From Dethiosulfatarculus sandiegensis (GTDB taxonomy: Bacteria > Desulfobacterota > Desulfarculia > Desulfarculales > Desulfarculaceae): 64,000 nt of DNA. The stretch's first letter is position 1. Every line of letters starts with the position of its first letter. The notes beneath the pieces were generated by a model that saw nothing but the letters and a program-made list of their open reading frames with translations, ran no database searches and was not told the origin of the DNA. Below are positions 53,731-62,567 of this stretch, in pieces. A program made the position numbers and the translations under genes. The DNA is taken from contig NZ_AZAC01000034.1 of NCBI RefSeq assembly GCF_000931935.2, positions 186,001-250,000 of the forward strand, read 5' to 3'.

Positions 53731-53772
53731 AAAGCGCCGCCGGGATTTTGCATCCCGGCGGCGCTTTTTTAA
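53731..53772 (+). terminator. Terminator of the cytochrome operon
   Basis: AAAGCGCCGCCGGGAT / ATCCCGGCGGCGCTTT with loop TTTGC, then TTTAAA. The mirror A-run also serves the convergent RND operon that ends at 53806. Confidence 0.9.
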
Positions 53773-53805
53773 ACGGAGTAGAAATTGTATTTGTGAGCCC
53801 GGCCT

Positions 53806-56800
53806 CTATTTACTTGTGCTCCGCAGGCTGAAGATTCCCCTTAGGGCTTTCAAGCCCCGCACCATATCGTCTTGAATCAGATACCCGCAAGGGATCAGAA
53901 GCAGGGTGATGCCGGTGGCAAAGAGAACCCCAAAGCCCAGGCTGACAGCCATGGGAATCAAAAACTGGGCCTGCATGCTCTTCTCCAGGATTATGGGAGT
54001 GAGCCCGGCAAAGGTGGTCACGGAAGTAAGTAGAATGGGTCGGAAGCGCAAAGGACCGGCCTGCATGATCGCTTGCCAGGGAGAAGCTCCCTGGTCGCGC
54101 ATACGGTTGGCCGAGTGCACCATTAAAAGTGAATCATTCACCACCACACCACTTAGGCCCACAATGCCAAAAAGGCTCAACAGACTCATATTCATGCCCA
54201 TTAGGAGATGACCGGCCAAGGCTCCCACAATGCCAAAGGGAATGGCGGCCATGACGATAAGGGGTTGGCTGAAGGATTTGAAAGGCACGGCCAAAAGAAC
54301 GTAGATCAAAAACAAGGCCAGGATAAAGCCTTGGATCACGTCTTCCATGGATTCCTTTTGCTCCCTGCCTTCGCCTTCCATGTCATAGCGGGTGTTGGGA
54401 AAGCGCTCCTTCATTTTGGGCAGGATATCGGCTTCCAGTTTCTGGCGCACCTCATTTGCGTTGGTTATGGTCTCATCCACATCGGCCGAGACAATAATCA
54501 CCTTGCGCCTCTGGGATCGTATAATGGAGTTGTAGCCTTTGGTGATCTTTACTTCAGCCACCTGGCGGAAGGGCACTTCGTCTCCCTGTGGGGTTCTGAT
54601 GCGCATGTCCTCTATGTTGGCCAGGGAGCGCCTTTGGCTGAGGGGATAAAGCACCATCACCTTGACTTCGTCCTTGTTTCTTTGCAGACGCAAGGCCTCT
54701 GCGCCGTAAAAGGCATGGCGCACCTGTTGGGATATATCCTCCAGGGTGAGCCCCAGGGTGCGGCCCCTGGGTTTCAGGTCCATCTGCAGTTCGTCTTTTC
54801 CGGCCACAAAGCTGTCTGTAATATCAAATACACCCTTAAAGACGGCAAGCTGCTCCTTGAGCCAGGCAGTGGCTGCCAAAACCTCTTCTTGCCGGGGAGC
54901 CGAAAGGTGCACCTCCACCGGGTTTCCCGCGTTAAAAAGTTCACTCTGAAATGTCAGGGTCTCGGCTCCGGCGATCTTGCCTGAGGCCTCGCGCCAACGG
55001 GTGTTCAGCATCTGGGCCGGGGCTTTTCTTTTTTCTCCTTCAATCAGTTGGGCAAAAACCGTGGCCAGATGGCTGCCGGTTTCAAATCCTCCTCCATGGC
55101 CGGGGTTGATGCTCAAGCCGACCAGGGAGGCTGTGTGTTTCAAAACAGGCTCTGTACCGGGCGGCATCTCGGCGTCCACCTCTGCCATGGCCTTTACCGC
55201 GCTCTTGCCGAGATGGGTCACCACCTCTGTGGTCCTTTCCTGGGAGGTGCCCGGTGCCATGGCCAGGTGGGCCATCAGCATATCGCTTTCCACTTTGGGG
55301 AAGAGAGTGAACTTGACCCAGCCGCCGGCCATAACCCCCAGGGCAAGAAGCAGGAAGCCGAGCCCCAGGGCGACCACTGCGTAACGCCAGGCAAGGCAGA
55401 ACTTTAAAAACCTTTTATAGGGACCCTGAATAAATTTCTGCAGTATGCGCGAGGTTATTTTTTCCTTGGTTTTTCCCACTTTGTTGCGGCTGTTACTGCG
55501 GGCCAGGTGGGCGGGAAGTATGAACAAAGATTCCACCAAAGAACCCAAAAGCACCAGAATAACCACCGCCGGGATATTGCGCATCACCTTGCCCATGGTG
55601 CCCGTGCCCATCATGAGCGGGGCAAAGGCCGCCACCGTGGTAAGCACGCTGAATATCACCGGCGGGCCCACCTCCAGGGTTCCCTGGATGGCGGCCTTCA
55701 GGTGGGGCATCCCCTGTTCCCTTTTTTTAAATACGTTTTCGCCCACCACAATGGCGTCATCCACCACAATACCCAGGACCAGGATAAAGGCGAACAAGGA
55801 GATCATATTTATGGAGATCTCAATTTGAGGCAAAAAACAGATGGCAATTAAAAAGGATATGGGAATGCCCAGGGTGACCCAAAAGGCCAGCCGCACCTCA
55901 AGGAATATCCAGAGCACACAGGCCACCAGGACGAGGCCCATGGCCATATTTTTCAAAAGCAGGTTCAACCTGCTTTTCAGCATTATGGAGCGGTCGCCGA
56001 AGATATCCAGGCCGGTGCCATGGGGCATGCTTGCCTTGCGCACCTCCACATAGTCTTTCACTTTTTGGGCCACATCCAAGGCGCTTTGGTCGGCAACCCT
56101 GAAAACTTCTATAAGACAGGCCGGTTTCCGCTGAAAGCGGGCCATCAGGTTTGAATCCTCAAACCCGTCCACCAAAGTGGCGATGCTCCCCAAGGTGAGA
56201 AGGCTTCCGTCCGGCTTGGTCAGGATAGGTATATCCGCGTAATCCTTTGCATGATAGCGTCTGCCCTTGGCCCGGAGCATGATCTCGCTGCCCCTGGTCT
56301 TGATGCTGCCCGCAGGCAGGTCCAGACTGGCCCGGCGAATGGCCTGGCCCACCTTGCCCAGGGTGAGGTCATGACGCCTCAGGGTGCTTTCGCTGATCTC
56401 TATCTGAATCTCGCCCTTACGCACCCCGAACAGCTCCACCTGGGTCACTCCGGGCAGGTCGGTGAGCTCGTCCTGCAGGGTCTCGGCCAGGCTTTTCAGG
56501 GTGGCTTCGGGCGCATCTCCATAGACCGCCACCCAAAGGACCTGGGCCTTTTGGATTATCTGACGCACAGTGGGCTTTTCCGCCTCTTCGGGCAGAGTGG
56601 TTATGCGGTCCACCTCCGCCTTTACATCGTCTGTGAGCTTCTGGATGTCCCAGCCCTGCAAAGCTTCCACGGTTATGGTGCCCATGCCTTCAAAGGCCTG
56701 GGAATCAATGCGCCGGATGCCGGTGAGCCCGGCTATGTTTTCCTCTATTCTTGTAACAACTGATTCTTCAATCTCAGCGGGGGAAGCTCCGGGATAGACC

Positions 56801-56949
56801 ACCGAGATGGAGACCTTGTCCAGGCTGGTCTCCGGGAAAAATTCGATTTTTATTGTGTTGATGGTGAGTATGCCCCCCAACACAAAGAAAAACATCAAGA
56901 GGTTTGCCGCCACATGATTTTCGGCGAACCAGGAGATGACCTTATTCAT
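53806..56949 (-). CDS. RND efflux transporter, inner-membrane pump
   Basis: A 1047-aa pump of the AcrB/MexB-type RND superfamily. It has 12 helices and two periplasmic loops. The proton-relay Asp pair is present in LGIVVDDAIVVGENVF. Other blocks are EFFPETSLDKVSISVVYPGA, EESVVTRIEENIAGLTGIRR and GLSGVVVNDSLLMVHSANR. It overlaps the adaptor gene by four bases. Exports drugs or lipophilic metabolites; substrate unknown. Confidence 0.95.
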   Translation of the reverse strand: MNKVISWFAENHVAANLLMFFFVLGGILTINTIKIEFFPETSLDKVSISVVYPGASPAEIEESVVTRIEENIAGLTGIRRIDSQAFEGMGTITVEALQGWDIQKLTDDVKAEVDRITTLPEEAEKPTVRQIIQKAQVLWVAVYGDAPEATLKSLAETLQDELTDLPGVTQVELFGVRKGEIQIEISESTLRRHDLTLGKVGQAIRRASLDLPAGSIKTRGSEIMLRAKGRRYHAKDYADIPILTKPDGSLLTLGSIATLVDGFEDSNLMARFQRKPACLIEVFRVADQSALDVAQKVKDYVEVRKASMPHGTGLDIFGDRSIMLKSRLNLLLKNMAMGLVLVACVLWIFLEVRLAFWVTLGIPISFLIAICFLPQIEISINMISLFAFILVLGIVVDDAIVVGENVFKKREQGMPHLKAAIQGTLEVGPPVIFSVLTTVAAFAPLMMGTGTMGKVMRNIPAVVILVLLGSLVESLFILPAHLARSNSRNKVGKTKEKITSRILQKFIQGPYKRFLKFCLAWRYAVVALGLGFLLLALGVMAGGWVKFTLFPKVESDMLMAHLAMAPGTSQERTTEVVTHLGKSAVKAMAEVDAEMPPGTEPVLKHTASLVGLSINPGHGGGFETGSHLATVFAQLIEGEKRKAPAQMLNTRWREASGKIAGAETLTFQSELFNAGNPVEVHLSAPRQEEVLAATAWLKEQLAVFKGVFDITDSFVAGKDELQMDLKPRGRTLGLTLEDISQQVRHAFYGAEALRLQRNKDEVKVMVLYPLSQRRSLANIEDMRIRTPQGDEVPFRQVAEVKITKGYNSIIRSQRRKVIIVSADVDETITNANEVRQKLEADILPKMKERFPNTRYDMEGEGREQKESMEDVIQGFILALFLIYVLLAVPFKSFSQPLIVMAAIPFGIVGALAGHLLMGMNMSLLSLFGIVGLSGVVVNDSLLMVHSANRMRDQGASPWQAIMQAGPLRFRPILLTSVTTFAGLTPIILEKSMQAQFLIPMAVSLGFGVLFATGITLLLIPCGYLIQDDMVRGLKALRGIFSLRSTSK

Positions 56950-58127
56950 AGGTTTTTCTCCTCCTGGTTGAGTACAGTGCGCACCTTCATGCCGTCACTC
57001 ACCGCCTGCAAATGGCTTGTTATGACCAGATCCCCGTTTTCAAGCCCTTGGGAAACCACGGCCTGGTTGCCCTGGAAACGGGCTATGGTGAGCTTTTTAA
57101 AGCGCAACACACCGTCTTTCCCGGTCACCCAGGCTATGTTGCCTTGCTTGACGGCTGTCCTGGGAATCAAATAGACATTGTTCAGGGTTTTTCCCTTGAT
57201 GGCCACAGTGACAAACAGCCCGGAGGCCAAGGGCGGCAGCTTGGCATAGGGTTTTTTAACCTCGACCACCACAGGCACCAGCCTGGTGGCGGGGTCCAGC
57301 AAAGCCTCGGCCCTGACCACCCGTCCCTGCCAGGTGTGTTCTTTGCCTGCAAAAGCGGCGCTGACCAGGGCGGGGGAGCCGGACTCCGAATTAGGGGTCA
57401 GGTGGGGGACCGAGATCCAGGCCAGGTCCTTGTTCTCCAGAGGCACAACAATCTCGGCCGAATCTGTGCCGTAAAGATCCGCCACCTTGGCCCCCATATT
57501 CAGGTATTGGCCTAAATCCGCGTGTTTGGCCTCCACAATACCGTCAAAGGGGGCCTTGATCATACATCGTGAAAGATCAAGCCGGGCCTTTTCTAAAGAT
57601 GCCCTGGCAGCTTGAAGCCTGGCCTGCGCCTCTTCCATTTGCGGTTCCCTGAGCACAAGGGGAGAAGGCTCTTTTTGTCTTTGGCCAGACAAAAGCCTGC
57701 GCCATTCCTCTTTGGCCACGACCGCTTCTTCCCGCGCGGTTTTAAGAAGGGTTTCCGCCTCTTTTATCTTTGCCTTGGCCAGGGTGACTTGGATTTCGTA
57801 GTTGCTGGGATCGATGCTTAAGAGCGGCATGCCCTTTTTAAATTGCCCGCCCGCCACCAGGCCTGGGGAGACAAAAACCACCCTGCCGCCGACTTCCGCG
57901 GAAAGGCTGCTTTTCCTGGCCATGCTTACAGTGCCTTCGCCCATCACCTCGGAGGCCATGGTTTGCGGCACGGCTTTGACCACTCGCACCAGGGGAGCTA
58001 AAATCTGGGGCTTTTTTTTGGCCACCGGCTTTTTGCTGGCCTTGAGCGCATAAAAGCCCAAAGCGCCCGCGCCGACCAGGATAAGCACTAATAATAGTTG
58101 GATCAGAATTTTGCTGGTTTTGCGCAT
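56946..58127 (-). CDS. RND efflux periplasmic adaptor (membrane fusion protein)
   Basis: A 393-aa adaptor linking pump and outer-membrane channel. N-terminal helix (LIQLLLVLILVGAGALGFYA), lipoyl/barrel-sandwich half SLSAEVGGRVVFVSPGLVAG, a coiled-coil hairpin (EEAQARLQAARASLEKARLD) and the second half MIKAPFDGIVEAKHADLGQY. It lies between outer-membrane and pump genes, with short spacing. Confidence 0.92.
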   Translation of the reverse strand: MRKTSKILIQLLLVLILVGAGALGFYALKASKKPVAKKKPQILAPLVRVVKAVPQTMASEVMGEGTVSMARKSSLSAEVGGRVVFVSPGLVAGGQFKKGMPLLSIDPSNYEIQVTLAKAKIKEAETLLKTAREEAVVAKEEWRRLLSGQRQKEPSPLVLREPQMEEAQARLQAARASLEKARLDLSRCMIKAPFDGIVEAKHADLGQYLNMGAKVADLYGTDSAEIVVPLENKDLAWISVPHLTPNSESGSPALVSAAFAGKEHTWQGRVVRAEALLDPATRLVPVVVEVKKPYAKLPPLASGLFVTVAIKGKTLNNVYLIPRTAVKQGNIAWVTGKDGVLRFKKLTIARFQGNQAVVSQGLENGDLVITSHLQAVSDGMKVRTVLNQEEKNL

Positions 58128-58130
58128 AAT

Positions 58131-59561
58131 CTAATCAGCCGCCTTTTGGATGTTCGGGTTAAGGTCCGATCCCCAGTCTCCGCCGAGCACCTTATGCAGG
58201 GTGACCCGGTTGGTGAGTATGGCCTGTTCAGTTAAAACCAGGTTGTCCTCCACCTGGAAATAGGTTTTTTGGGCATCTAAGACCTGAAGATAGTCGGTAA
58301 GCCCGTGCTGATATCTTTTCCAGGCCACATCCCTGGTGGCTCTGGCTTCGGCCAGGGATTGGCGGGTCAGCTCCCTTTTTTCCAGAAGTTCCTTCCTGGT
58401 CAAAAGCGCACCTTCCACCTCGGAAAAGGCGTTGAGTGATTTTTGGGCAAAATCAGCCAGGCCTTCTTCATAGCGTGCCTCGGCTGCTTTTTGTCTGGCC
58501 TCTAGAGCGCCCGCGTCAAAGAGCGATTGCATGAGCCCGCCGGAAAGGTTGTAGATCTGCGAGTCCGGGCGGAAGAGGTCCCCCAGGGCGTTTGATGTGT
58601 AACCAAAGCCGCCGGTCAGAGTGATTTTGGGGAAACGTTCGGCCATTGCCTGCCCCACCCTGGCATTCAGGGCCTTGAGGCTTGCCAGGGTAGCCCGCAA
58701 GTCCGGCCTACGCAACAAAAGTTCCGAAGGCAGACCGGCCGGAACCGGCTTTAAATTGGGGAAGTAATTGTCAGGCTGTTTTCTGGCCTTTTCCGTTTTG
58801 GGATAGGATCCGGTCAGGATAGAGAGTTTTTGTTGCTGCTTGCCCAGCTCCAGGCGCAACTGGGGAACCACAGCCAGGTTCTGGGCCAGGGAGCGCCTGG
58901 CCTGGCGCAGGTCCAGAACGCTTACCAATCCCCTTTCATAGCGGTATTCCACCAACTCCAGGCTGCTGCGGAAAGCCTCGATACTGCGTTTTGCCACTTC
59001 CAGCCGACGCTCCAGGGCCTCCACGTTGAGATAGGCGCTTGCCACTTCTGCCACAATGGACTGAACCACGGTGAGGCGATTCTCCTCCGCCTGAAGCAGG
59101 TCTGCCCGGGCCGCTTCGGTGGCTCTTTGCAAACGGCCCCACAGATCCACTTCATAGGAAGCGGCTAAAGAAAGGTCATAGGTTTCATATCTGCGGTTCA
59201 AGGCCGGAGCCGCAACCTGGCGTCTGGCGGCCTTGCCCGAGGCGTCCAAGGAGGGGTAAAGGCTGCTTTCGGTCTGGGTGAACAAGGCCCTCACTTCCAG
59301 CACCTTGGCCGCGGCTTTCTTGATGTTATAGTTTTCCGCGATTGCCTTTTCCACCAGGCTGTTTAACTTGGGGTCGCCGAATGTCTCCCACCACCTGCCT
59401 TTTTTGTCATAGGGCCCCTTATTTCCGTCGATATGCTGGTAGGTATTGATGCCGCCGTCCGGAGCCCGGGGAGGGGCAAAATCAGGCCCCATCTTGGCAC
59501 AGCCATAGGAGGCGCCAAGAAGGAACACGAGGAGCAGAGTTAATAAGGTTCGGGGTTTCAA
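58131..59561 (-). CDS. Outer-membrane efflux lipoprotein (NodT/OprM-type)
   Basis: A 476-aa TolC-like channel. MKPRTLLTLLLVFLLGASYGC is a lipoprotein signal with lipobox ASYGC. Two OEP repeats with long helices and VEYRYERGLVSVLDLRQARR / KRYQHGLTDYLQVLDAQKTY are typical of NodT. It starts four bases inside the tetR end, so they are co-transcribed. Confidence 0.93.
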   Translation of the reverse strand: MKPRTLLTLLLVFLLGASYGCAKMGPDFAPPRAPDGGINTYQHIDGNKGPYDKKGRWWETFGDPKLNSLVEKAIAENYNIKKAAAKVLEVRALFTQTESSLYPSLDASGKAARRQVAAPALNRRYETYDLSLAASYEVDLWGRLQRATEAARADLLQAEENRLTVVQSIVAEVASAYLNVEALERRLEVAKRSIEAFRSSLELVEYRYERGLVSVLDLRQARRSLAQNLAVVPQLRLELGKQQQKLSILTGSYPKTEKARKQPDNYFPNLKPVPAGLPSELLLRRPDLRATLASLKALNARVGQAMAERFPKITLTGGFGYTSNALGDLFRPDSQIYNLSGGLMQSLFDAGALEARQKAAEARYEEGLADFAQKSLNAFSEVEGALLTRKELLEKRELTRQSLAEARATRDVAWKRYQHGLTDYLQVLDAQKTYFQVEDNLVLTEQAILTNRVTLHKVLGGDWGSDLNPNIQKAAD

Positions 59562-60217
59562 TTGGTACTCTCCTTGATTTCCGAGGCATGCAAAAGGCCG
59601 TGCAGACTGAAGTCAGTCAAGTGCCTGGCCAGTAGGTCCTTGAATTCGTCGTCATACTCCCTGCCTGTGGCGGAAGAGATCGGAAAGCGGGCGAAATTAA
59701 AGTAAAGCACCTGGGCAAATATGCTGAGTGCAAAAAGAACGCCCCTTGTTTCAAATAGCTTTTCGGGCATGTGGGGCTTAAACAGCTTCAAGAGCAGTTC
59801 CAGGGTGGGGAGCATTGCCTTTTGCGCCACCATTTCAAAAATTTCGGAAGGATTCATCATCTCCCTGACAATCAGCTTGTGATGCAAGGTCAGGGCTTCG
59901 TTGCAGGAAAAAAGCTCCATATAGGCCGAAGTGATTGTATAGATGACTTTATCCGGTGGAGTGTCTCCTTTTTTTTCGAGGTCCTCCAACAGGTTATGGA
60001 TTTTTCTGGCCCTGGGAATCCAACGTTCCATAAAAACGGCTTTGTAAAGGTTTTGTTTGCTTCCAAAGTGGTAGTTAACCGCCCCCAGGTTACAGCCGGC
60101 GGACTTGGTAATAACCCGCACACTTACCGCTTCATAGCCATGCTCTGCGAAAAGGCGTTCCGCCTCCTCCAGAAGTCTTTCTTTTGTCTGATCATTTTGG
60201 TGTTCAGGAGCAGGCAA
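59558..60217 (-). CDS. TetR-family regulator of the RND operon
   Basis: A 219-aa repressor. The HTH (ERLLEEAERLFAEHGYEAVS then ITKSAGCNLGAVNYHFGSKQ and NLYKAVF) is clear; the C-terminal ligand domain has two long helices. I take TTG at 60217 as start: AAGGA is seven bases upstream, the protein begins PAPEHQNDQTKE and the operator palindrome then lies ahead of the gene. An ATG at 60265 would fall inside that palindrome. Confidence 0.88.
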   Translation of the reverse strand: MPAPEHQNDQTKERLLEEAERLFAEHGYEAVSVRVITKSAGCNLGAVNYHFGSKQNLYKAVFMERWIPRARKIHNLLEDLEKKGDTPPDKVIYTITSAYMELFSCNEALTLHHKLIVREMMNPSEIFEMVAQKAMLPTLELLLKLFKPHMPEKLFETRGVLFALSIFAQVLYFNFARFPISSATGREYDDEFKDLLARHLTDFSLHGLLHASEIKESTN

Positions 60218-60247
60218 AATTAGTTCCTTTGAAAAAGATATATTTAA

Positions 60248-60278
60248 TTCATACGTTTGTATCAAACAATTGTATGAA
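60248..60278. promoter_or_regulatory. TetR operator candidate
   Basis: TTCATAC...GTATGAA is a 31-base perfect-arm palindrome with an inner TTTGTATCAAA, 31 bases before the TTG start of the tetR gene. Fits autoregulation of the efflux operon. Confidence 0.6.
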
Positions 60279-60487
60279 TGTCAACCGGGTAAAAATATAG
60301 CCATGGAGTGATGAAACTCCGGAGTGACTTTTTCGATGAGTCGAATTGTTGCGGGGTTATGCATATTTTACCTTTTTCGGACGCCTTGAATTTCCGGTTT
60401 GGCTCTGCCATAGTTTGGAGACATTCGGATACAGTTATTCATTATGAATATTTCCTCTGTTGACCGACTTTTAAGGAGCACCCCACC

Positions 60488-61834
60488 TTGACCTCAAAAA
60501 CCCGAAAAGAGCCCGGCAAGGCGGATCTTACCGAGTTGATCCTGGATTCCATTACCGAAGGGGTTTTTACGGTTGACCCGGAGATGAACCTTCTCAGCTT
60601 TAACCGGGCCGCGGAAAAGATAACCGGAATTTCAGCTGAACAGGCTTTGGGTAAAAAATGCCATAAGGTCATGCAAAAAGGAGCCGGAGCCCCACTTTGC
60701 CTGGAGGCCTGCCCCATGCTCCGCTCCATGGAAACCGGCGAGCCCTCCCGGGAAATGGAAGTGGAGATGAAAGGCGCCGGGAATAAGCCCATATGGGTGC
60801 GTATCCGCACGGCGGCCTTGCGGGACTCGGACGGAAAACTAGTCGGCGGGGTTGAGACCTTCCGGGACATGAGCGAAGTCAAGCATCTTATAAAAAGGCT
60901 CACCGGCGAGTACACCTTCTGCGATATCAAGGGTAAATCCCCTGCCATGAAGCGCATCTTCGCAGTTTTGCCCCAGGTGGCGGCGAATCACTCCAATGTG
61001 CTAATCACCGGACCCAGCGGCACGGGCAAGGAACTGGTGGCCAGGGCCATACACGATCTTTCTCCCTATCACGAGGGACCTTTTGTGGCGGTTAACTGCG
61101 GCTCCATTCCGGAGGCGCTTTTGGAAAGTGAGCTTTTCGGCCACAAAAAAGGTTCTTTCACCGGGGCGGACCGGGACAGAAAGGGCCGCTTTGAAGCGGC
61201 GGGCGGGGGGACCCTGTTCCTCGACGAGGTGGGAGAGCTTCCCCTAAGTGTACAGGTAAAGCTTTTGCGCGTGTTGGATTCCGGCGAGTTCACTCCCCTG
61301 GGTGCCAACCTGCCCCTGACGGCTTCGGCCCGGGTGGTTGCGGCGACCAACCGCAACCTGGAAGAGGAGATGGCTCAGGGCAACTTCAGGCCGGACCTTT
61401 ACTATAGGCTTAACGTGCTGAACCTTGAGCTCCCCCCGTTGAACGAGCGCAAAGAGGATATCCCCATTTTGGTGGACTACTTTTTGGAAAGCCTGGCCGC
61501 GGAAAGGGGACAGCCGGTTTCACGGGTCTCCAGCGAAGCCCTGGCCCTTTTGCTGGACCATCCCTGGCCGGGCAATGTACGCCAGCTGCAAAACGCCATA
61601 GAGCATGCCCTGGTGCTGGCCGCAGGCCGGGAGATTGAGCCCGCCCATTTGCCGAATTCCATTCAAAAACAGGCCCAGGCCGAGTCGGGCGGGGTGAGCC
61701 TGGCAGACCAGGAGCGCAAGGCTATCGAGGCGGCCCTTAGTAGAAACCGGGGTAGCCGGGGCAGGACGGCGGCTGAGTTGGGGATTTCCACCACCACCCT
61801 TTGGCGACGTCTTAAGCATTACGGTCTGGTCTGA
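60488..61834 (+). CDS. Sigma-54-dependent transcriptional activator with PAS domain
   Basis: A 448-aa enhancer-binding protein. A PAS sensor (15-130; VDPEMNLLSFNRAAEKITGI) carries a short Cys cluster in APLCLEACPMLR that could bind heme or an Fe-S cluster. The AAA+ domain (145-385) has Walker A GPSGTGKE, the sigma-54-binding loop GSFTGA and Walker B GGGTLFLDEVGEL. The Fis HTH is at the end (SRGRTAAELGISTTTLWRRL). TTG start with AAGGAG nine bases upstream. It stands just before a sigma-54 promoter and two palindromes, so it likely activates the NifX/ORP-like genes. Confidence 0.93.
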   Translation: MTSKTRKEPGKADLTELILDSITEGVFTVDPEMNLLSFNRAAEKITGISAEQALGKKCHKVMQKGAGAPLCLEACPMLRSMETGEPSREMEVEMKGAGNKPIWVRIRTAALRDSDGKLVGGVETFRDMSEVKHLIKRLTGEYTFCDIKGKSPAMKRIFAVLPQVAANHSNVLITGPSGTGKELVARAIHDLSPYHEGPFVAVNCGSIPEALLESELFGHKKGSFTGADRDRKGRFEAAGGGTLFLDEVGELPLSVQVKLLRVLDSGEFTPLGANLPLTASARVVAATNRNLEEEMAQGNFRPDLYYRLNVLNLELPPLNERKEDIPILVDYFLESLAAERGQPVSRVSSEALALLLDHPWPGNVRQLQNAIEHALVLAAGREIEPAHLPNSIQKQAQAESGGVSLADQERKAIEAALSRNRGSRGRTAAELGISTTTLWRRLKHYGLV

Positions 61835-61850
61835 AAAACATTTCATTATA

Positions 61851-61884
61851 TTTCAGGCTGAAACACAATTATTTCAAATTGAAA
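61851..61884. promoter_or_regulatory. Two upstream activator sites, TTTCA-N3-TGAAA
   Basis: TTTCA-GGC-TGAAA at 61851-61863 and TTTCA-AAT-TGAAA at 61872-61884. Centres are 21 bases apart, two helix turns, about 80-110 bases before the -24 element. This is the geometry of a sigma-54 enhancer, probably bound by the regulator at 60488. Confidence 0.7.
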
Positions 61885-61962
61885 TAAGAGCTGAATTGTG
61901 CTTTTTGCAGTAAGTTAGATAAGTTATTGAAAACATACATTTTTTAAAAAATTTAATCATCC

Positions 61963-61978
61963 TGGCACGAATATGGCT
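61963..61978 (+). promoter_or_regulatory. Sigma-54 (-24/-12) promoter
   Basis: TGGCACG-AATA-TGGCT matches the consensus TGGCACG-N4-TTGCW except one base; GG and GC are at the exact spacing. It lies 125 bases before the NifX-like gene at 62103. Confidence 0.85.
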
Positions 61979-62102
61979 ATATAGTGGGGCACAGGCTTGA
62001 AACCGGTTTCCGGTGGCAAGAAACAAATTGTAACCAACCGCGGCTTGGTGTTCCACCCAAGGGAGCGCGCCTTAAAAGCACGCGGCATAAGGGAGAAAAA
62101 TT

Positions 62103-62567
62103 ATGAGTAAAGTGGCAGTTAGCAGTCAAGGCAAGGAACTGGAGAGCCAGGTTGATCCCCGTTTCGGCCGGGCCGCCTATTTTCTGGTGGTGGACACTGA
62201 CAGTATGGATTTTGTGGTTCTCGACAACACCCAGACCAGGGGCATGAGCCATGGCGCGGGCATCCAGGCGGCAGAGATGGTTTCCAAGGCCGGCGCCACC
62301 GCCCTTTTGAGCGGCGTGGTGGGGCCCAAGGCCTGGAGCGCCCTGGAAGCCGCCGGTGTGGCGATTATTCAGGATGCCAGGGGCACTGTGGCCGAGGCTG
62401 TGGAAGACTATAAAAACGGCAAGCTGAAAACCTCCCAGGAGCCTCAGGGCATGATGCACACGAACCAGGCCCCCATGGGCGGCGGTGGCGGCCGCGGCAT
62501 GGGTGGCGGCGGCGGCCGCGGCATGGGCGGCGGCGGTGGCCGCGGCATGGGCGGAGGCAGAAAGTGA
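62103..62567 (+). CDS. NifX/NafY-like (ORP-type) protein with Gly-rich tail
   Basis: A 154-aa dinitrogenase iron-molybdenum cofactor family protein (KVAVSSQGKELESQVDPRFG then RAAYFLVVD; SHGAGIQAAEMVSKAGATAL). The same fold binds the Mo-Cu cluster in the orange protein (ORP) of sulfate reducers. Its tail from about 125 is MGGGGGRG repeated three times and ends MGGGRK. GGAG precedes the ATG; the gene overlaps the next by four bases. A cluster-carrying role is inferred from family. Confidence 0.88.
   Translation: MSKVAVSSQGKELESQVDPRFGRAAYFLVVDTDSMDFVVLDNTQTRGMSHGAGIQAAEMVSKAGATALLSGVVGPKAWSALEAAGVAIIQDARGTVAEAVEDYKNGKLKTSQEPQGMMHTNQAPMGGGGGRGMGGGGGRGMGGGGGRGMGGGRK
62475..62558 (+). repeat. 24-bp in-frame tandem repeat coding for MGGGGGRG
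   Basis: Units start at 62475, 62499 and 62523, with a partial unit at 62547. Each encodes the eight residues MGGGGGRG, all in frame, so the unit number may vary between strains. Confidence 0.85.

Noticed and set aside
60436-60450. Palindrome TATTCATTATGAATA before the sigma-54 activator gene
   Set aside because: Short and AT-rich; it resembles neither the TTTCA-N3-TGAAA sites nor the TetR operator closely enough to assign.
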